A DNA stretch of 64,000 nt from Isoetes taiwanensis (Eukaryota; Streptophyta; Lycopodiopsida; Isoetales; Isoetaceae): contig JAJEKV010000013.1 of assembly GCA_021234155.1 (NCBI GenBank), positions 10,816,880 to 10,880,879 of the forward strand, in the 5' to 3' direction. The translations under genes and the position numbers were made by a program. The notes beneath the pieces are model-generated. The model was given only the letters and a program-made list of their open reading frames with translations. It was not told where the DNA came from and ran no database searches. Positions 12,252-24,188 of this stretch are shown one piece after another (position 1 is the stretch's first letter; every line of letters begins with the position of its first letter).

Positions 12252-13079
12252 GCCTCATCGGAAAGCAGTCTGGCGATGGGTTTTTTTATAGGATCATGAC
12301 GTCTTACTATCTATGACAGTGGAATCCACAAAATCTATGGGTCTTAATAGATGTTTCTACCAGTTTAATATAAATTTTTTTATTTTATCTTTCTTCCAAC
12401 TTCAATTTTCTCTTCTCTGGACTTTTTTATGTCGGATTTGAATCAAAATCACTAAAAACAATGAAGGACAGATAGCCGACAAGTTCAAATCTAAAGGAAC
12501 GTTATATAAAGCCAAAGGCATGATTTACAAAATGGTTTTTGATACAAAATTTTTTTGATATATAAAAAGTTTACAAGCCGAATCCAATACATAAAATTTA
12601 CAGGGAATAATCCGTATCAGGGATTAATATCAGCTTGGTGTTCAGGCAACCAGCATCTACAGTCCACAAGTGGTGATCGGATGAGCATTATGGACTGCAT
12701 ATTCTCGCGCAGACCCATTAGCATCTCCATATAACCTCTCTTTTCTGGTCGGTTATGTACAACCCATTCCACCAAACCTCCTTCAATCTGAATCCCATTC
12801 CTCATAAACAATATAATTTGTTATAGGGCTATGGATATGTGTGCAGCAATAACAGGAATTTCGGGTGAAATCCTACTGGAAGCAGTGGATTAGGAAGGGA
12901 CAAGTATTAATCACAGCTCAGGAAATTTATGGGCTGGTCTCATCATTTTACTGATGTGATCTTTGTAGGAGACCTACTCCATGTCAATAGATGCACTCAA
13001 TATAATTTTCAGGCTGCAACACAATATAATTTGCAGACTGACTTAATGTTTCTCTAATAATCGATGTACCGTTATTATG

Positions 13080-13290
13080 ACGCGCTTCGTATTTACATCA
13101 AATTTACATTTACATTTAAATGTACATTATAACAATTCTTGTACTAAATACAGACCACAAGAACAACCAAATTGTATTGAAGTGAGACTTTTTTATTATC
13201 CTAAATTCTGTAGTGAAACAAAAGTGGTTTTCAATAATGAGAAATCACCTTTTGATTTACATTTACATTAAAATATACATTTGGTATATC
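13080..13290. repeat. TACATTTACATT-rich tract
   Basis: Clusters of TTTACATTTACATT occur at 13090-13125 and 13255-13280. They are the reverse complement of the motif clustered at 2690-3245. The two clusters are therefore in inverted orientation about 10 kb apart. Confidence 0.5.
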
Positions 13291-13704
13291 TTGTGTGAAT
13301 AAAAATGCAAATATTGAATTAACACTTTTTAATTGAGGTATTTTAAGTATGCATCATTTGAGCATGTTAGGACTAGACATGGTAGCATACAGCTAGCTAC
13401 ATTGTGTTAACTTATGACTTTGATATAGATGGTGTTTCGAAGTAAGTACGTTATTTTGATATGTATGCTATAGAAGCATTGAGCATAGAATGGCTTGATT
13501 AGTATCATTGTTATTATTATATTACTACTAAAATTCCAAAAATTGGAATATTTGCAACATTTTGAAATTTAAGAAAAAAAAAACTTACTTGCCTCCGAAA
13601 TCTACCCTCTTAATCATGGCACAAGTCACAAAAACTTAGCCAATGGCGAGTTTTCAAACCCACTTATGTTGGTGGACTTAGGATCCACTTGTGGGTTTGT
13701 GGGG

Positions 13705-13732
13705 TTTTTTTTTTTTTTTTTTTTTTTTTTTT
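13705..13732. repeat. T28 homopolymer run
   Basis: An uninterrupted run of 28 T is flanked by GGGG on both sides. On the minus strand it reads as a poly-A tail and could mark the 3' end of a minus-strand retroposon. The sequence GAGCCATTGGG occurs on the right side at 13742 and again at 13782. Confidence 0.7.
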
Positions 13733-15510
13733 GGGGAGATTGAGCCATTGGGTTGTTAAGCAGTTTGTTAGAATAAAAATTGAGCCATTGGGCTAAAGCA
13801 AATGGTAAAACGGCTTCGCCTCGCGATTTTAGAGAAAAATGTGTTTCTTGGCGCCAACTAGCGCGATGCGCTAGGGGCAAAGGGAGAGGACGCCGCCCTC
13901 CTCTTCCCGCCCCGATTCCGCATCGCCTCAAAGACTTTTGCGATCGAGACGTAATCGGATGCTAGCGGGTTTTTCCATTCTTATTCGTGGATCTTTCTTT
14001 ATCTTCTAAAGAATGTTGATTGCTTGCTTGAAATCGCTTCAAAGCGGCCCTAATGTTTTTGTTCGATGCCACTAACGCGGGTCCGATTGCTAAAAGCCGT
14101 TGAGCAAGAACATGTAAGTTTCCCCGAATTTATAATTTTCTTTGTTTAGAGCAAGATCCGAAAAGGGCATACTGACCCTATAAGGTAGCAGATTTTTAGC
14201 AGAAACATAAAGAGAGCAGTTCTCATGTATGATTTTCTGGGCAATCTAATCTATGGTGGATCTTCTGAATGCTGGCTTTTTCCCCTTTCCTTTGCTCTTT
14301 CTTTCTAGTGGAAAGATCTAGAGATGTTGTTTTGGAAGGAGTCAGAGTAAATTCTTGATTTCGATTTTACAGTTTTGAAACAGGATGCTTAATTTTTCTG
14401 AGATTGCCGAGCTAGGGATATAATTGTGTCCAGAAAGACGCTTCCATATCAATCCAGATATTATGAACCAAACTTTAAGGGAAGTTTTGGTGCTGGGCTA
14501 TGCGTCTAGCTTTGCAGGTTGGCTGACTGGCACATCCCGACAATGCAGCAAAGCCCTTGTTATGAAAGCCCGAAGGCTCTATCATCAAATCCTCATGTCT
14601 TGGATTGACAAAACCTTGTTATGATAAGCCCGTTGGAGATGTCCTACCACATGTATTTGAAACTCCTCGTGTAGCACTATAGTTGTCCTGCATGCTCCCA
14701 TGGTTGCCCTCCACTGTTGTGTACCTGCAAGAAAGAAACTCAAAATATGTGACAATCTTCTGTGTCAGTTGTGACTAAAAAATGAATGACGAATACCTAG
14801 GCACATGTTCAAAACATTATAACCAATAGTATTCGCATTTAAATATGCAACCGGGCATAAGATTGTCATGTTGATGGCTATCATGTCTTTTATGACAGTT
14901 TTGATGAAATAGAAAATACACAAAAATGGATCTAGGTTGTGACATAAATACCAAAAGCACATTAGCTATTAAAAATATTAGAAATATGATAAGAAAATAA
15001 ATTCGACCTTGTCTGAGAAATTGATCCAAGATTTCTTGTGTTTTGCCCTTACTTCTATATAAAAGCTCATAATTCTGTCACAAGGTTGAATCAAACAATT
15101 AATATTCATACTGTTCTAAGTTTGAGAATTATTGACACGTGGCAAATATTAGTGCAACCTCGACAACTAGCAAATTTGTTCCACATCAAACTATTTGTCC
15201 ATTTTTTTAAAGTAATCTCTAGTTAATGTACAGAGACCTCAGTAAGCAAAATTGCTTATTTGCATTTCCTATGCTGATGAGACTTACTAATTTTATTCAT
15301 TGGCAAGTGTTATTTACAAGTTCATGCAGATAAATGCCCTGTGAAATGGAAATGTGGTGTGCACCATGAAGGGTAACTCCTTATACCATGAAAAAACTGT
15401 TAAAATCTTAAATCTGGAAGTACAGTTTCTTAATGCATTTCTAAAAAGGTGTCTAGAATGACTGTGACAGGAAACAAGGAAACAAACAACAAACTAAATG
15501 ACAAGATAAT
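13733..15510. other. No gene seen
   Basis: There is a short GC-rich patch at 13800-13960, then AT-rich DNA. Open frames at 13780-13965 (plus) and 13626-13931 (minus) overlap each other and come from composition. No domain, RNA or inverted repeat was recognised. Confidence 0.5.
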
Positions 15511-15514
15511 CCAA

Positions 15515-16940
15515 TCTCATCCAAATGACATGTGATTCTAAGATAATATCTACAGTTTCAAGCTATCAAAGATTTAAAACATGTGTGTCGAGCTGATACT
15601 TTTCAACTATGGGACAAAGAGGAGATATCAGACAAGAAAGTGATTCAAAGCAGTGTACACTTCATACCTTAGTCTGTTAGGAAGCCGACATATATCCATT
15701 CTAAAAATGCATTATGAAGCTCTGTTACTGCTCTGGATATTGCTCCGTAAATGTCTCATCCTGTAATTGTACTGCCTGGTTAGGAAGTCCAAAAGGACCA
15801 TGGATGCTGGCACAAGAGAACATAGCATCTGATTACATGGAAGAGCAAGCGTGGAGAAAAGCTGGCTAGCTTTGCTAGGAGATGTACAGCAACGTAACAA
15901 ACAGTTTTATTCGATCAGCCTCTTTACGCTTTTGCTGTTTTTAAGTGCCTGTGAGACAAGCATATGTCATTGATGAAGTGGGTTGATTATATTTCATCTC
16001 TGCTGTTTCAGGTCTTTCATAGAGATAATCTTTTTCAGTAAAGTTAGAAAAGATAATTTACATTCCAAAGTAGCATACAGGCACGCAGTGATAGTGCAGC
16101 CTGTTTTATCTATCGTTTTGTTAGTGAGACGTTAGTTATTAGAAGTAATGGTTCTAAGTGTGCTCATTATACAGTGCTTTAATTCTCCGCGGCTTCTGGT
16201 GGTGTATCCATCAAGAACTTGCGCATCATTGTGAACTCTGCGGAAAGGGGATTCTTCATGGCTTCCATGAGCTAATGGGTATCCTTGCGCTCCTGAATTC
16301 TCAGCTTCCTGGAATGAAGGTAACAGGACCTTAGATGGTCAAAGTCAGTAGCTGTCCTAATGTTATTTAGAAATTCACATGTAATACCCTCATTGCACTA
16401 TTATAAGACATAGCTAGGGCTTCTTCATATGCTGCTGCATCCATTGGAAGTATGTATTGGCGGATAGGAACCGTAAGCATGATTAAAACAGGAAACAAGA
16501 ATCCTGCTATTGGCATCCACGTGATGCCAAAGCAGGCAAGCAAATAGAAAAGCTGGAAGAGAGTAAAAATAATTATAGTCTTGATAGGGACCGCTCCACA
16601 AATGCCGATCCAAATGACATGATTCTAAGATAACATCTAAGGGCCCAAGCTATCAAAGATATAAAACACGCGGTGTCCGAAATGATACTTTTCAACTATG
16701 GGACAAAGAGAAGATATTAGACACGAAGCTTATTCAAAAGCAATGTACACTTCATACCTTAGTTTGTTAGGAAGTCAATATATATCCATTCTAAAAATGC
16801 ATTATGAAGCTATGTTACTGCTCTGGATATTGCTCGATAAATGTCTCATCCTGTAATTGTACTGTCTGGTTAGGAAGTCCAAAAGGATCATGGATTCTGG
16901 CACAAGAGAACATAGCATCCGATTACATGGGAGAGCGGTG
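15515..16940. repeat. 340-bp direct duplication flanking the transporter relic
   Basis: Segments 15515-15858 and 16606-16940 are about 90% alike over about 340 bp. Both contain the same run of features: a CAACTATGGGACAAAGAG block, CCATTCTAAAAATGCATTA, and CTCATCCTGTAATTGTACTG. On the minus strand both keep an open reading ending in DETFxEQYPEQ and a stop. The left edge of the right copy abuts the transporter exon at about 16607. This looks like a tandem duplication of the 3' end of one gene. Confidence 0.8.
15725..16611 (-). pseudogene. BOR-type boron (HCO3-transporter family) exporter, 3' fragment
   Basis: A minus-strand exon at about 16608-16388 encodes [19 protein letters not shown], then [20 protein letters not shown]. 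This is the last membrane helices and the start of the cytoplasmic tail of plant BOR borate exporters. A GT-AG intron follows (GTATTAC to TTCATTCCAG). The next exon, from 16308, encodes PFRRVHNDAQVLDGYTTRSR plus GELK, matching the BOR tail signature TRSRGE(L/I)K. A putative last exon reads IHGPFGLPNQ...YPEQ with stop at 15725-15727 (inference from the duplicated copy). About 11 residues between RQYILP and DAAAYEEA, normally RFFKGAHLQDL-like, are missing, and no upstream transport-domain exons are found. It is therefore a relic. BOR proteins export borate across the plasma membrane. Confidence 0.7.
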
Positions 16941-17700
16941 TGGAGAAAATCTAGTTTTAAAATGAAGCCCAGAACCTATAAAAGCATGCAAAATAAAACA
17001 ATAGAGAACACGAGAATCATCTTCAAAATCTGCTATAGATTACCGTGGAAAAGCGGGCTTACAAAGATAGTGAAGCAAGTCTCAGATTCGTTTTTCTCCT
17101 TCGCAGATCATGTGAAGGGTACCGTAACCATATAGAAGAGATTAGTGTATACATGGAAACCCGCATGCAAACTCTAAGGATTGGCATTCTCGCTCAAAGC
17201 CTCACCATAAGCTCATCAGAAATGCTTTCCCAACCGATTTGGCTTGAGAAAGAAAGGGCACAAAACCCCGCGATCCGGCGTAATCAACACGAGCAAAGGA
17301 AATAAAAATCCCCTCCTCTTGCCAATGGAAATGAAAGGTATTCGCAATGCTTTTGTAAGTTTAAGGCCAAAGGAACCGCTTTGTGGAAACCGGCCCTGTG
17401 GTCCCGCGACGCCGTGAATGGAGCCCTCTTCCCACAAATGCGCACCACGCCAAAAAAGATATTGTAAAATATGGCACGTAGGAATGGAAAACTAGAAGGA
17501 AGAATGCTCACCACGACGAGACGCCTTTTTCAGATCTCCGGTCCAAATTTGAGGCTTTATCTAATTTTCACGATCGTAGATTCATAAAATTATAGATCCG
17601 ACGGTTTTAAGTATGGCCACATCACATTTTGATGATGGAAGAGACATGTGGATAGGCTAGAATTGCAAGAAAGGCCGCAGGCTTGGTTAGGCTGGCGTGC
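16941..17700. other. No gene seen
   Basis: Overlapping short frames on both strands (16857-17305 plus, 17216-17514 minus) have no recognised domain. Part of the first lies in the duplicated block. Nothing else is supported. Confidence 0.5.
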
Positions 17701-17881
<181 letters not shown>

Positions 17882-18561
17882 CATATCAAATCTCCTTGAG
17901 ATCCCCTGTTATTGTACATGTGCAAGGCAACGCATGGCACTGGTTATTGGTTCTATTTAAACACATTGCTATGATTTTTATCCTTTGGTACGCTTGCACA
18001 AACACTGAAGTTGAGACTTTGAAGCAATGTGAGGCTATCCACGCTCTAGCCAGCCTAGGATTTATGTGCAAGTGGGAGAGCCTTAGAAACATTGGATTTG
18101 ATCTCAGATCACAAAAATTCATGGAAAATCCAAATTTTGTTCATGGCTAATATCAGGAAGTTATGGCCGGAGAATCGATACGATTTGTTCTATAGTGGGC
18201 TTGCAATATTTTAAGCAATGTTCTTCACGCTTTGCAAGCACAACTATTAAGGGCCCCGTGAATCGGGTGCTTGGAGTTGTTTGCCATGTCTCACATGTTG
18301 ATCAAAGAAAGAAGCTTATACCGAAGCAATGGAAATATGTAGCATAATATGTGGGTTTTTTTTTTTTGTAATTTTATAGATTTTTTTCTCTATGGTTTTC
18401 ATATGATTTGAAGGCCGATTTTGTGGGACGTACTAACGCGATATATCTAGAGTGCGCTTTTAGGTTCATGGTGCTTTTGTGTCATTTTTCCAATGGTTGC
18501 TTCCATGATTTTTTAACGTATCCTAAACAAAAAACATGCAAAGCTCGAGCAAGGGCATTTT

Positions 18562-18638
18562 AGGGTTTCAGAGCTTGAGCAAGGATACAAGGTTCAAGGG
18601 CATTAGGGTTTCAGAGCTCGAGCAAGGATACAAGGTTC
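18562..18638 (+). repeat. 43-bp tandem duplication
   Basis: AGGGTTTCAGAGCTTGAGC and the following bases at 18562-18604 repeat at 18605-18638 with one substitution. A third partial copy of CTCGAGCAAGGGCATT precedes at 18544. The AGGGTTT motif is common in plant 5' leaders, but no gene is recognised downstream. Confidence 0.8.
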
Positions 18639-18721
18639 TGTGCTTCATATTTTTCGAAGGCAAAGAAAAGCTTCCAATCGATTTTCTTGGTCTATCTTGG
18701 CAGACTATAAGCCGGATTTAT

Positions 18722-19081
18722 AGCATGGTATGGATTTGGGCTTATAGGAAGGAGCGGCAAAGAAGATTTCTCAAAACCGCCATTTCTTCCGTTTCCTCAC
18801 CTCCTCGTTGCTCGCCTCCCTCGTTGTGTCAACGGTTTGACATGAAAAGCTCCCATGTCGGGCTTCGCCACAGAGTTTCCTCATCTGAGAATCCAGTCCC
18901 AGAGCATGGTATGGATTTGGGCTTATAGGAATGAGCGGCAGCAAGATTTCTGAAACCGTCGTCTCTTCTGTTGCTTGCCTCTTCTGTTGCTTGTCTCTTC
19001 TGTTGTTCCAACGGTTTGACATGAAAACCTCCCATGTCGGGCCTTCGCCCACGAAGCTTCGGCGGTCTGAGAATCCAGTCC
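18722..19081 (+). repeat. 180-bp tandem duplication
   Basis: Segment 18722-18902 (from AGCATGGTATGGATTTGGGC to GAGAATCCAGTCC) is repeated at 18903-19081 with indels. The second copy contains an extra internal expansion of CTTCTGTTGCTTG. Open frames on both strands cross the copies without domain content. Unequal exchange or replication slippage is the simplest origin. Confidence 0.85.
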
Positions 19082-21020
19082 GTTTCTTGGAATAAAGAAC
19101 CAGCATTCTATCTACCATATTTGGCTAAGGGCTGTAGGGTTTGCTTGTGAGCACATCAATGGCAGCAACCGCCTCCACATCCGTAAAAAGGTTTTTCCGC
19201 TTTATCAAATTTAAGATTCCAAGCTTGAATTTAGCGTTTAGTTTCGTTCAACTTCCTGGGGCAGTAGTAATGGAGCAATTGTTGCCAGAATATGGTCGCC
19301 ATGACTTCAACCCGTAGATGAAGCTTCCAAAGTGCTTCAAAATCTCAAATTCATAGATGGTTCTAAGAGAGTATATTCATCACAAATAGATATGCGGATA
19401 GACATGCTCGATTCACATTTGGGAGCCGCCATAGTATGCTAGTTACAATCACCACCGCAATGAGCTTGATATTATAAATTGTACAAATTGCAGCTAGCTT
19501 TGTTTGGCAATATCTTTGCGGCCGTAAACAATGATGTGGGATTTCTTCATAGGCATGAAGATGGTTCGCATGTGCACTTTAAGTTAGAAGCTCGGGCTTT
19601 GTTCGTGATTGGATTGCTACCGCAAGGACGCTTCTTTACCGGTGTGTGCTGCTAGGGATGCTCAGATCCCATGTTGCATCACGCGGATCGTGGATCGCAG
19701 TGTAAATATAACCCAATTCTTTATCCGATTAAAAATTGAGCATTTGCCTTTGCTGCGCATTACAAGACCGCTTGCAAAATTTTGTAGTTGCCTCTAATTC
19801 AATATCCAAACCCGCCATACCTTGATATTCTCGTTACACTAATGTCGCCTTACATCTTTGCTTTTAGCTCATTCAATTGCAAAGCTAGAGGTGTGCAAAT
19901 GAAGCTAGAGGTATGTACCACGCCCCGCTTGAACTAACTGTTCAAAGGGGAAATTTCACAATTTTGACAGAACCATAGAATCATTCCGACCGCGACAGAA
20001 TCAAACGTGTCTTGGAAAGCCACATAATTGCAAAGGGAAAGATTTGATTCTACCTAGTATGCAAAGACCTATTTGGTTCTTTGTAACAATTAATTTGAGG
20101 ATTTTGCATTATGCTTTTCAACTCCGGCTTAGGCCAGCTTGTGCTACATATCCAAGTAAGTGTGGCATGGTGAGAAGATTTGGGGAAGCAGACCAAATTC
20201 TTTCTCTTCAGGTGGGGAGGGCGAGCACCTATGCTCCTGGTGGTTCGGGCCTCCGGTCATAGTCGTCCAAAATTATTCTTATTTAGAGGCACAACGATAT
20301 TTCTAAGAGATAGAGTAAAGCGGTTCAACGTAGATTATTGAGACATTTTGGCTTCATTTCCACATTACACTTTGGCTTTATATTACAGTGTATTTTCTTC
20401 TTACTTATCTATCTGCTCAATGGTTTGTGACCATTGTTTTTTTTTTTTTTATATTACTTCGCCATTTCCATATCCATAGATGATGTTTTAATGCACCAAC
20501 ATTTAATGTTCTTCCTCAAGCATAAATAAGCATAAACAAAGGACTAGTTTTTCCCCGCCCCGCGGACTACTAAATACTCGTGGAATAAAATATGTTCATA
20601 TTTGTTGACCTTCATGTGACCTTTTCGGTTATTAATTGCCATATGAAGTAAGGGGCAAAAAATATGAGGTCATGGAGATTGTTGTTAAAAGATATGATGA
20701 ACTTTATTTAAAAGAAAATTGAGTTCCTTCATGGCAGCCTTCAATGGCACTACTAAATTGGCAAGACCTTATAAATTGAGGTGGCACTACCAAATTCTCA
20801 AGAACCGATCTAAGTTTTCCATATATAGGTAATCTTGTTGGCACGCTGCCATATCACATCATAGCCATTGAAATTGTGTTACATGGTTGTGGTTTTAGTT
20901 TTGCCCTTTGGTGCACACCAATGGTTGTGGTGTGTTGATGTTGCCATCTCTTTGTTTCCCTAAGGGCCCGGAAGGGCCCAAAAATTTTTGATACAATAAC
21001 TAACACATAACTACCATTAA
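19082..21020. other. No supported gene
   Basis: An ATG-initiated frame of about 53 codons begins near 19159 after AGGGTTTGC, and frames at 19609-19797 and 20044-20262 are open, but none resembles a known domain. The SDR relic downstream lacks its N-terminal exons, which could once have lain here; I could not find them. Confidence 0.45.
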
Positions 21021-21419
21021 CATTAATTAACTTAAAACCATTGCATCTAACATTTTTAAATTACAATCCCCCAAAACCCCTTGGTTTGGGTGCATATTCA
21101 CACGGGGTTACGAGGGGCGTGAGAGCCCCTAAGAACTTACAATACGCGGTACAAAATTAACACCGCATTAAGTACATTCTCTCAAACCTTATAGTATTTT
21201 ATAAACCTTAATATATAGTATACAAAAACTTGTACATGCATACCCCACAAACGAGGATCGCTATGTAACGGTCCCCGATCTTGGAATAAAGGGCAAATAT
21301 GCCCATCCGATGCTCAAGGTTGCGGAGTAACCCCCGGTGAATATGCACCCAAACCAAAGGGGGTTTCGTGGGGATTGTAATTTAAAATGTTAGATGCAAT
21401 GGTTTAAGTTAATTAATGT
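21021..21419. mobile_element. Foldback/MITE with about 92-bp terminal inverted repeats
   Basis: Left arm 21021-21111 (CATTAATTAACTTAAAACCA to GGGGTTAC) is the inverted complement of right arm 21327-21419, at roughly 90% identity. The total is about 400 bp with an internal spacer of about 215 bp and no coding capacity. Exact ends and target duplication could not be fixed. It lies just upstream of the SDR relic's first recognisable exon, so it may sit in a former intron. Confidence 0.8.
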
Positions 21420-21494
21420 GGAAGTAAGTCTGTTGACTCTTCCAGCATCGTATTGCATTTCAATTAAGGCATATCATTTAACTTTTGCCGCAGG

Positions 21495-22384
21495 TGATTT
21501 AAAGGTTTGGAAGAATAGACATTTTTGTTTCAAATGCAGCATCAAATCCAACAATGGACCCTCTGTTAAAGATATCAAGGTCTGCTCTAGATAAGCTATG
21601 GGAAGCCAACGTGAAGAATTCCGTTCTTATTGTTTAGGTATAGGCCACTTGTGTGGGTTTTGTTAGAGTAAGTGTGATAGTTAGTTGTTTCATTAATTTA
21701 CGGGATGCAGCAAGCTTCTTGACAAAAGGATCATCCGTAGTCTTGATCTTATCTGCCTCAAATGGTCATAACTATGTATGCTGTCACAAAAACTGTTTTG
21801 CTTGGTTTGACAGAGGTAAGCAAGTAAGTTTCTACGTTATGAGAGATGGAGATTTGAGATTTTTGCAGGTTTCTTTTCTTCTGTGCGATGATGCTAGATT
21901 CCAAGTAGTTTATATATGATTGCTAATGTTAGATATTTGAATTGCAAAAATGCTATATAATCATTCAAAAACTGCGTGTATAATAATAGTTGGTGTTGAA
22001 AGTTGTGCTGCTTAGGATGTAGTATTGGTGTCATGTTTTCATATTTTTTACTCTAGACATACAGGCTTTGGCTACAGAGTTAGCACAAACAGGGTCAACT
22101 GTGTTGCACTTGGCTATGTGCCAACACATTTTACAAGATACTTAATAGAAGATGAGAATCAGGGCATTTTCCTTTGTTGTTTGCACTAAGGTAAGAGTGG
22201 AGGAAACATGGTTTATGTGGTTGCTTGTTTTGATAATGCAGAAGAAGAGAGCAGAATTAGAAACTTTGCTTTAGAGATTGAGGATACCTGAAGATATAGC
22301 AGGAGCAGTGGCATATTTAATATCTGATGATGCATATATATAACCGATGAGGTAGTAGCAAGAGGAGTTCCATCTAGGTTGTAA
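21495..22384 (+). pseudogene. IBR1/SDR-A-like peroxisomal short-chain dehydrogenase, decayed
   Basis: Four exon-like blocks match the plant SDR family that includes Arabidopsis INDOLE-3-BUTYRIC ACID RESPONSE1. Block 1 (to 21637) reads RFGRIDIFVSNAASNP then LDKLWEANVKNSVLIV. Block 2 (21704-21815) reads FLTKGSSVVLILS then YAVTKTVLLGLTE; this holds the catalytic YxxxK. Block 3 (from 22065) reads ALATELAQT then VNCVALGYVPTHF. Block 4 (to 22384) reads PEDIAGAVAYLISDDA then TDEVVVARGVPSRL. The C-terminal SRL is a type 1 peroxisomal signal, as in IBR1. Defects are an in-frame TAG at the end of block 1, a lost acceptor AG before block 2, frameshifts in blocks 2 and 3, a TAG before RLRIPED and a frame break at SDDA. 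The N-terminal Rossmann TGxxxGxG exon is absent. It is a pseudogene. Confidence 0.85.
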
Positions 22385-23123
22385 GGTGTTCCTTCTATTT
22401 TATTTGTACGTAGAATGTGAGGAGAACCACCTATGAATATTCTTGGAGGGGACTGGATCCAAATGTCGGCACTTGATTTTAACAGGCTTTGATCAATTCG
22501 ATCAGGAGCATATGAAGTTTGCAACAGTAAAATTAATATTCTCGATCACAAAGAGAGTATAGAGTTGCCTCATGTGCTTTTGCTGTGCATATGTTCAATG
22601 CGTGAGATGCCCAAATTGAACTTCGATATTCTGCTTCTACAGAATGGTAGTTCAATTTTACAAATTGAACATAGTTTGTTGAGGATATTTGAGTTAATTC
22701 AATTAGTGTAAAGGTAAGAAACATGGATTTTTTAAACGCGTATTGCCACTAGGAAGTACAGAAATTGACAATCAGTGAGACATGGATATGAAAAACTGCA
22801 GCTATTTGGGACATGCCAAAAAGGATCATATAGTCTGTTTTGGTCAGTTCATAGTTTTCAAATCTAATTCTGGCAAGATTTAGATCAAAATTTACGTGGG
22901 TATTGATTTTACCCTTCATATCGATATATCAGATTGACTAATGGACAATCTTGAGCAAAATGGACTTATTATCAACAAAAAGCCTGTTATATTAACCGAG
23001 TGTAAGTAACAAGGCACTTTTGTAAGGCATAGCCTCCATTATTTATTGCACGTGGGGGGCACTGATTTGTTCTTGTTATGGAATATTTTGGAATGATAGA
23101 TGCGATAGCTGGCTACGGCTTGA

Positions 23124-23180
23124 GAAATTTGAACCACTAACCTCTTGGCAAGAGGTCTGAGGCTTGGGTTTCAGCACCAG
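23124..23180 (-). other. tRNA-like SINE relic
   Basis: On the minus strand an anticodon-arm-like segment (ACCTC, loop TTGCCAA, GAGGT) is followed by TAGTGGTTCAAATTT, which matches a pol III B box. The T stem is weak and no clear A box or acceptor stem is present, so it is not a functional tRNA. A tRNA-derived SINE head is the likelier reading. Confidence 0.35.
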
Positions 23181-23659
23181 ATTGTGGGTAGATGTTTGGT
23201 TAGATGTTTAGAGGACATTGGGTAGATCGGCCTTCCAGACCCTTCCTGCTTCCCTTCTGGCCTCCTTTGTCACAACCTGCTCTACTGGAGTTGTAACTTC
23301 CACAGAGTTGTAACTTGAGAGTGTGTCTTCTGAGAGTGCTCCGAAAGAGGTGAAGAATCGTATTATAAGAATCGTTAAGAAAAAATGGGAATAAGTCAGC
23401 TCAGTATGCATATGGTTAGCACCAGTTTTCTTGCTCTAAAAGTTTGATACTCATTTTTCCCTCTCATGTTTGCTGGGAATGTTTTTGCCCCACGGTCAGT
23501 GCCTTAGTCCCATCTAAAACAAAGACGTAAAGATTGCAAATTGTACCAGGGTATTCCCATTCATGAGCCTCATTTTATCATCTGGTAGTTTCTTGTTCTT
23601 GTGTTCATTTAGGTAGGCTTCGTGCATGAATCTCAATAATTCGATTCAAAGAATGAGAT

Positions 23660-23930
23660 TGTGCTGTCAGAGGCAGATATAGTCTCTTGGTATGCCATGA
23701 TCTCAGCTTATGCTCAACATGGTCAGATTAATAAAGCTCTGCAGGTCTTTCAACAAATGCCTTAATCTCATGGACTGCTGTTGTTGTGGCCTATGTCCAT
23801 GATGCCCTTTGATATAATACCACAAAGAGTTCTTGAACCGCCATGATTTCTTGCAAAGCACATGAAACTCTTAAATTGTTTGAAGAAATGCCTGATCTGC
23901 AATTTTATTGCTTGGACTGCCATACCATTA
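23660..23930 (+). pseudogene. PPR (P-L-S class) protein fragment
   Basis: The frame at 23670-23760 reads DIVSWYAMISAYAQHG then QINKALQVFQQMP, a full pentatricopeptide motif of the type found in land-plant organellar RNA-processing proteins. After a stop and frameshift comes ISWTAVVVAYVH, then ETLKLFEEMPD, then CNFIAWTAI. These are three successive motif pieces in three frames. No start, no C-terminal E/DYW domain and multiple stops are seen, so it is a relic of a larger gene. Confidence 0.75.
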
Positions 23931-24188
23931 TATCTGAACATTATAAATGAATGATATGCATTTTAGATTTTGTACCAAAATTCTTGGTGGTGCTAATAAT
24001 CACATTGAGCCTCCATATCATTTTTGGTTTTACATGTTCTCGTCCTAAATTGCATTGAGCCTCCAGATCATTTGGTTCTACATGTTCTCATCCTAAAATT
24101 CCATATGATACCCTTATATAAAAGGTTAAGTCAATCAATAATTACATATTTCCAAATGCATTGGTGCCTTTTTGTTTAAAGACGTGTC

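Noticed and set aside
22533-22724. Ty1/copia RNase H fragment (minus strand, SVEAEYRSS)
   Set aside because: Only the AEYR tetrad is suggestive; surrounding residues do not match, so chance is likely.
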